From positions 2,232,001 through 2,296,000 of the forward strand of contig NZ_CP011524.1 in NCBI RefSeq assembly GCF_004154955.1: 64,000 nucleotides of DNA, given 5' to 3'. Numbering within the stretch: position 1 is the stretch's first letter; each line of letters opens with the position of its first letter. Position numbers and translations under genes: made by a program. The notes below the pieces were generated by a model, which did no database searches, was not told the DNA's origin, and was given only the letters and a program-made list of their open reading frames with translations. Source of the stretch: Intestinimonas butyriciproducens. Its GTDB lineage: Bacteria > Bacillota > Clostridia > Oscillospirales > Oscillospiraceae. Below, one piece after another: positions 60,841-64,000 of this stretch.

Positions 60841-61733
60841 AACGGAAGATAGAGACCTCCCTGCGCCGGGCCATGGACCAGCTCCCGCAGCCCGATTACT
60901 GGACTGTGGCGGAGGCCCCGGTCCAAAAGATGGAGGTCCACGACTATGTAACCCGGCAGGATGTCTCCGTCCGCCCCGTTCGCCGCCGCGCGCTCCCCTT
61001 GGCCCTGGCCGCCTGTGCGCTGGCGCTTGCTGTGGGACTTTATTCCTATTTTCGGTTTTTCCAGATCTATTCCGTGGTAGATCTGACGGTAAACCCATCT
61101 TTCGCCCTTGCGCTCAACCGGGGGGACCAGGTGCGGAACGTGACCGCCCTCAACGGGGATGCGGAGGCAATCCTGGAGGGCCGCTCCTACCGGGGCTGGA
61201 CTCTGGAGGCCACTGTGGAAAATCTGTTGGACGGGTTGGCCGCCCAAGGATATCTCACCTCTGCCGACGATGCCGTGGATGTCGCCGTGAACAGCAAAGA
61301 CGCCGACCACGGCCGGGCGCTCCGTGAGACCGTGGAGCGCTGCGTCGCCGAAAAGCTCTCCGGGTTCTCGCAGCCGGATGTTCCCGCCCCCTCTCCTACG
61401 TCCGAAACGGCGGCCACACCCGTGCCGACTCCCATCGCAACCCCCTATTCCACGCCTGTTCCCACACCCGCCGCAACGCCCGTCCCGACGCCTGCTCCCA
61501 CACCTGCACCCACGCCGACTCCTTCCCCGCAGCCCACGGCCCCCCTCTCCGAAGAGGCGGTGGGGGATATCCTCCGTCAGCGCCTGCCGGAGGCCGTACT
61601 CAAAGAGCTGGAGTTGGACGAGGACGACGGCCGGTGGATCTACGAGGCCAAGCTCCGCCACGGCGATCTCAAATATGAAATCGAGCTGGACGCCTTTACC
61701 GGTGAGATTCTCAAGTGGGAAGAGGACGACTGA
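60837..61733 (+). CDS. RsgI-like anti-sigma factor with Thr-Pro repeat linker
   Basis: A 298-residue single-TM protein. The cytoplasmic part is residues 1-51, TM about 53-72. Then SVVDLTVNPSFALALNRGDQ matches the extracytoplasmic RsgI middle domain; the Asn86-Pro87 bond is the position where RsgI proteins cut themselves. A Pro/Thr-rich linker with TPVPTPAATPVPTPAP-like repeats (about 203-235) leads to a PepSY-type C-terminal domain (YEIELDAFTGEILKWEED). It overlaps the sigma gene by four bases. Confidence 0.88.
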   Translation: MKRKIETSLRRAMDQLPQPDYWTVAEAPVQKMEVHDYVTRQDVSVRPVRRRALPLALAACALALAVGLYSYFRFFQIYSVVDLTVNPSFALALNRGDQVRNVTALNGDAEAILEGRSYRGWTLEATVENLLDGLAAQGYLTSADDAVDVAVNSKDADHGRALRETVERCVAEKLSGFSQPDVPAPSPTSETAATPVPTPIATPYSTPVPTPAATPVPTPAPTPAPTPTPSPQPTAPLSEEAVGDILRQRLPEAVLKELELDEDDGRWIYEAKLRHGDLKYEIELDAFTGEILKWEEDD

Positions 61734-61777
61734 ACGCGAGCCGCTTAGGGCGCGCCTCCGGTGGGACCCGCTCCGCA

Positions 61778-61810
61778 AAAAAGAGCTGTGGCTTTGCCAC
61801 AGCTCTTTTT
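61778..61810. terminator. Bidirectional terminator
   Basis: A 15-bp stem AAAAAGAGCTGTGGC and its complement, loop TTT, with T-runs on both sides. Confidence 0.92.
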
Positions 61811-61819
61811 ATCCGGTCT

Positions 61820-62578
61820 TCAGTCCTCCCTCAGGGTCAGGGACACCGGGCAGTGGTCGCTGCCCAGGACATCGGCATGAATCTCCGCCTTTTCAATGCG
61901 GTCCCGGAGCCGGTCCGACACTAGGAAGTAGTCGATGCGCCAGCCCGCGTTCTTCTCCCTGGCGTGGAAGCGGTAGCTCCACCAGGAATAGGCCCCTGCC
62001 AAATCAGGATAGAGGTAGCGGAAGGTGTCGGTAAAGCCGGATGCGAGCAGCCGGGTCATCTTGGCCCGCTCTTCGTCGGAAAAGCCCGCGTTCCCCCGGT
62101 TGGTCTTGGGATTCTTCAGGTCGATCTCCTCATGGGCCACATTCATATCCCCGCAGACCACCACCGGCTTTCTCGCGTCCAGGGAGAGCAGATAGGCCCG
62201 GAAGGCGTCCTCCCACTCCATCCGGTAAGGGAGACGCGCCAGACCGTCCTGAGCATTGGGGGTATAGACGGTGACCAGATAGAGCTTCTCCAGCTCCAGG
62301 GTGATGGCCCGCCCTTCTCCCACATGGGCCGGATCTCCGATGTCGTAGGACACGGAGATCGGCTCCCGCCGGGTGAAGGCGGCGGTGCCGGAATAGCCCT
62401 TCTTTTCAGCGGAGTTCCAGTACTGGAAATAGCCGGGCGTCTCGATCTCGGCCTGATGGGGCTGCATTTTGGTCTCTTGCAGGCAGAACACGTCGGCGTC
62501 GGCCCTCTGAAAATAATCAAAAAAACCCTTTTTCGCGCAGGCCCGCAGGCCGTTCACGTTCCAAGAGACGAGCTTCAT
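61820..62578 (-). CDS. exoA: Exodeoxyribonuclease III
   Basis: A 252-residue AP endonuclease/3'-5' exonuclease of the ExoIII family. MKLVSWNVNGLRACAKKGF starts the protein; LQETKMQPHQAEI carries the metal Glu; CGDMNVAHEEIDLKNPKTN and GWRIDYFLVSD precede LGSDHCPVSLTL with the catalytic His. It acts in base excision repair, complementing the glycosylase at 3821. ATG 62578. Confidence 0.94.
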   Translation of the reverse strand: MKLVSWNVNGLRACAKKGFFDYFQRADADVFCLQETKMQPHQAEIETPGYFQYWNSAEKKGYSGTAAFTRREPISVSYDIGDPAHVGEGRAITLELEKLYLVTVYTPNAQDGLARLPYRMEWEDAFRAYLLSLDARKPVVVCGDMNVAHEEIDLKNPKTNRGNAGFSDEERAKMTRLLASGFTDTFRYLYPDLAGAYSWWSYRFHAREKNAGWRIDYFLVSDRLRDRIEKAEIHADVLGSDHCPVSLTLRED

Positions 62579-62732
62579 GGAAAAGTCCTCCTTCGCATCC
62601 AGTCGTGTGTGCTACTATTTTACACGATGGGGCGCGGAATTACCAGATAGAGACCGTCTTTTTACAGAAATCCGGTGGGGCGTGGATAAGAGGCATGCTA
62701 AAATGGGTATAACGAATGGGAGGTCATATCCT

Positions 62733-63275
62733 GTGACACGTCTTTTTGCCGCACAGGCGGCGGAGGATGGCGCATCCATCTCCGCCGCTCTGCTCGCCGG
62801 GGCCGTGCGGGCGGTCTGGCGCCTGGAAGCTCTCCCGGAGACGGCGCTCGGCCCCCTGGGCAAGCCCTTTTTCCCCAGCCATCCCGCGCTCCACTTCAAT
62901 CTCAGCCACAGCGGTCCCTACGCCTTCTGTGCCCTCTCCGACGTGCCGGTGGGGGTGGATGTGGAACGGCTGCGCCCCCGCCGGGTGGCGCTGGTCAAAC
63001 GCGCCCTGTCGGAGGAGGAATCCGCCTGGTACGTCTCCCGCGGCCGCCGCTGGGAGGACTTCTACACTCTCTGGACCTGCAAGGAAGCACGGGTGAAGTG
63101 CCTGGGCACAGGGCTGATCCAGGCCCCCGCCTCCATCTCCGTTCCCCTTCTGGATTCGGGCGCGGCCGCCACCCTGGACGGTCTGGTTTTCACCACTTAT
63201 GCCGGAGAGGGGTACCGGGCCGCCCTGTGCTCCCCCACCGACACGGCGGCGCTGGAGTGGTTCACTTTTTCTTAA
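62733..63275 (+). CDS. 4'-phosphopantetheinyl transferase (Sfp-like)
   Basis: A 180-residue enzyme that charges carrier proteins from CoA. Motifs: PLGKPFFPSHPALHFNLSHS, GVDVERLRPRR (GVDxE) and WTCKEARVKCLGTGL (WxxKEAxxK). GTG 62733 is nine bases after GGGAGG; a longer reading frame would include non-conserved sequence. At 180 residues it is on the short side for the Sfp type. The window shows no polyketide or NRPS genes near it. Confidence 0.9.
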   Translation: MTRLFAAQAAEDGASISAALLAGAVRAVWRLEALPETALGPLGKPFFPSHPALHFNLSHSGPYAFCALSDVPVGVDVERLRPRRVALVKRALSEEESAWYVSRGRRWEDFYTLWTCKEARVKCLGTGLIQAPASISVPLLDSGAAATLDGLVFTTYAGEGYRAALCSPTDTAALEWFTFS

Positions 63276-63350
63276 TCATAACTTAATAATGGACCCACTG
63301 TTTTCTAAAGAATCCATCGGTATACTGGGGGTGTAAAAGGAGGGACAGAC

Positions 63351-64000
63351 ATGAACATCTTGATTTTGACTGGAAAATTCGGCATGGGACACTGGTCTGC
63401 CTCTCAGTCGCTGCGCTTACAGCTTCTGAACGCCTTTCCCGCCGCCAATGTGACCGTGGAGGACTTTTTTGCCTACGCCCTGCCCGACGCCTCCGAGGCC
63501 ATCTACAAGGGTTTCTCCCTGCTGGTGACCCACGGAAGCGGTCTCTATAACATCTACTACAAAGCCACGGAGAACGCCTCGCTCAAGACTAGGCCCCCGC
63601 TGGAAAGCCTCTTCCAGGACAAGCTTGCCGAGCTGCTGTGGGAGCGGCGGCCTGACGCCGTGATCGCCACCCACCCCTTCTGCGCCCAGTTGGTGTCCGA
63701 CTACAAGGAGGAGCTGTGCTCCACCCTTCCCCTGGTGACCTGCATCACCGATCTCACCTCCCATTCCGAGTGGATCAATGACCACACCGACTGCTATCTG
63801 GTGGGCTCTCCCGAGATCCGGGACCGTCTGGAGGAAAAAGGCGTGGACCACGGGCGCATCCTGGTCACCGGTATTCCCGTAAAGCCTGAGTTCAAGGCCC
63901 CTGCCCGTCGGGGGCAGGATGGCGTGCGCCGCCTGCTCATTATGGGCGGCGGACTGGGCCTGCTCCCCAAGCGGGACAGCTTCTACGAGGCGCTCAACGC
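63351..64000 (+). CDS. 1,2-diacylglycerol glycosyltransferase (MGDG synthase-like), 3' end outside window
   Basis: Opening 216 codons of a GT28-type membrane-lipid glycosyltransferase. GKFGMGHWSASQSLRLQL matches the MGDG synthase GxGH segment. ATHPFCAQLVSDYKEELC, LPLVTCITDLTSHSEWIND and ILVTGIPVKPEF follow as in diacylglycerol beta-glucosyltransferases. ATG 63351 follows AGGAGGG. It would transfer a sugar to diacylglycerol at the cytosolic leaflet. Confidence 0.9.
   Translation, partial: MNILILTGKFGMGHWSASQSLRLQLLNAFPAANVTVEDFFAYALPDASEAIYKGFSLLVTHGSGLYNIYYKATENASLKTRPPLESLFQDKLAELLWERRPDAVIATHPFCAQLVSDYKEELCSTLPLVTCITDLTSHSEWINDHTDCYLVGSPEIRDRLEEKGVDHGRILVTGIPVKPEFKAPARRGQDGVRRLLIMGGGLGLLPKRDSFYEALN

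Noticed and set aside
61430-61540. Pro/Thr repeats as a CRISPR-like or tandem DNA element
   Set aside because: They are codon-level repeats inside the anti-sigma linker, not DNA repeats with spacers.

Overview
This window looks like the chromosome of a high-GC, spore-forming gut Firmicute, most likely of the Oscillospiraceae (Flavonifractor/Intestinimonas-like). That placement is an inference from gene content: SpoVT and SpoVAC, a T-box leader, Firmicute-type promoters and terminators, GC-rich coding DNA and no outer-membrane genes. I see no phage, insertion sequence or CRISPR array. Most of the window is chromosomal backbone with short operons separated by strong, often bidirectional hairpin terminators.

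Layout. 1-2850: a tryptophan-type ABC transporter (minus strand) behind a T-box leader with a UGG specifier. 2843-12232: a drug/metabolite transporter, DNA glycosylase, HAD phosphatase, PcrA helicase, IspE, DUF1015, a ThrH-like phosphatase, and an aminotransferase with an Lrp regulator. 12325-21464: a DUF2089 regulator pair, AsnA, a phospholipase D-like protein, the infC-rpmI-rplT operon (IF3 apparently starts at AUC, behind an attenuator-like leader), rubredoxin, an antiporter and small proteins. 21644-29346: a sigma/anti-sigma pair, a pseudouridine synthase, HemW, and a 1078-aa SLH-anchored phosphodiester glycosidase.

29468-41109 is the most interesting block. A sigma-54 enhancer-binding regulator sits beside a minus-strand arm (crotonase, GntP permease, family III CoA-transferase, second GntP permease) and a plus-strand arm (acyl-CoA dehydrogenase, acyl-CoA ligase, MaoC-type hydratase). 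Each arm has a TGGCAT-N5-TTGCA sigma-54 promoter. The enzyme set matches the classes of the E. coli carnitine genes caiA-D, but the transporters are GntP-type and a hydratase of the (R)-specific type is added. I infer a CoA-dependent hydroxy- or unsaturated-acid respiration or detoxification module whose substrate is unknown.

41396-64000: a DUF815 ATPase, SpoVT, a roughly 375-nt candidate non-coding RNA with its own promoter and terminator, SpoVAC, a promoter followed by a four-unit octamer array, two MATE pumps, MurC, CCA-adding enzyme, a TetR/DegV pair, an AraC/EamA/DUF2000 operon, thioredoxin reductase, a two-component system, LysE, an HMA metal-binding protein behind a 24-bp palindrome, an ECF sigma factor with an RsgI-like anti-sigma, ExoIII, a phosphopantetheinyl transferase, and the start of a diacylglycerol glycosyltransferase.
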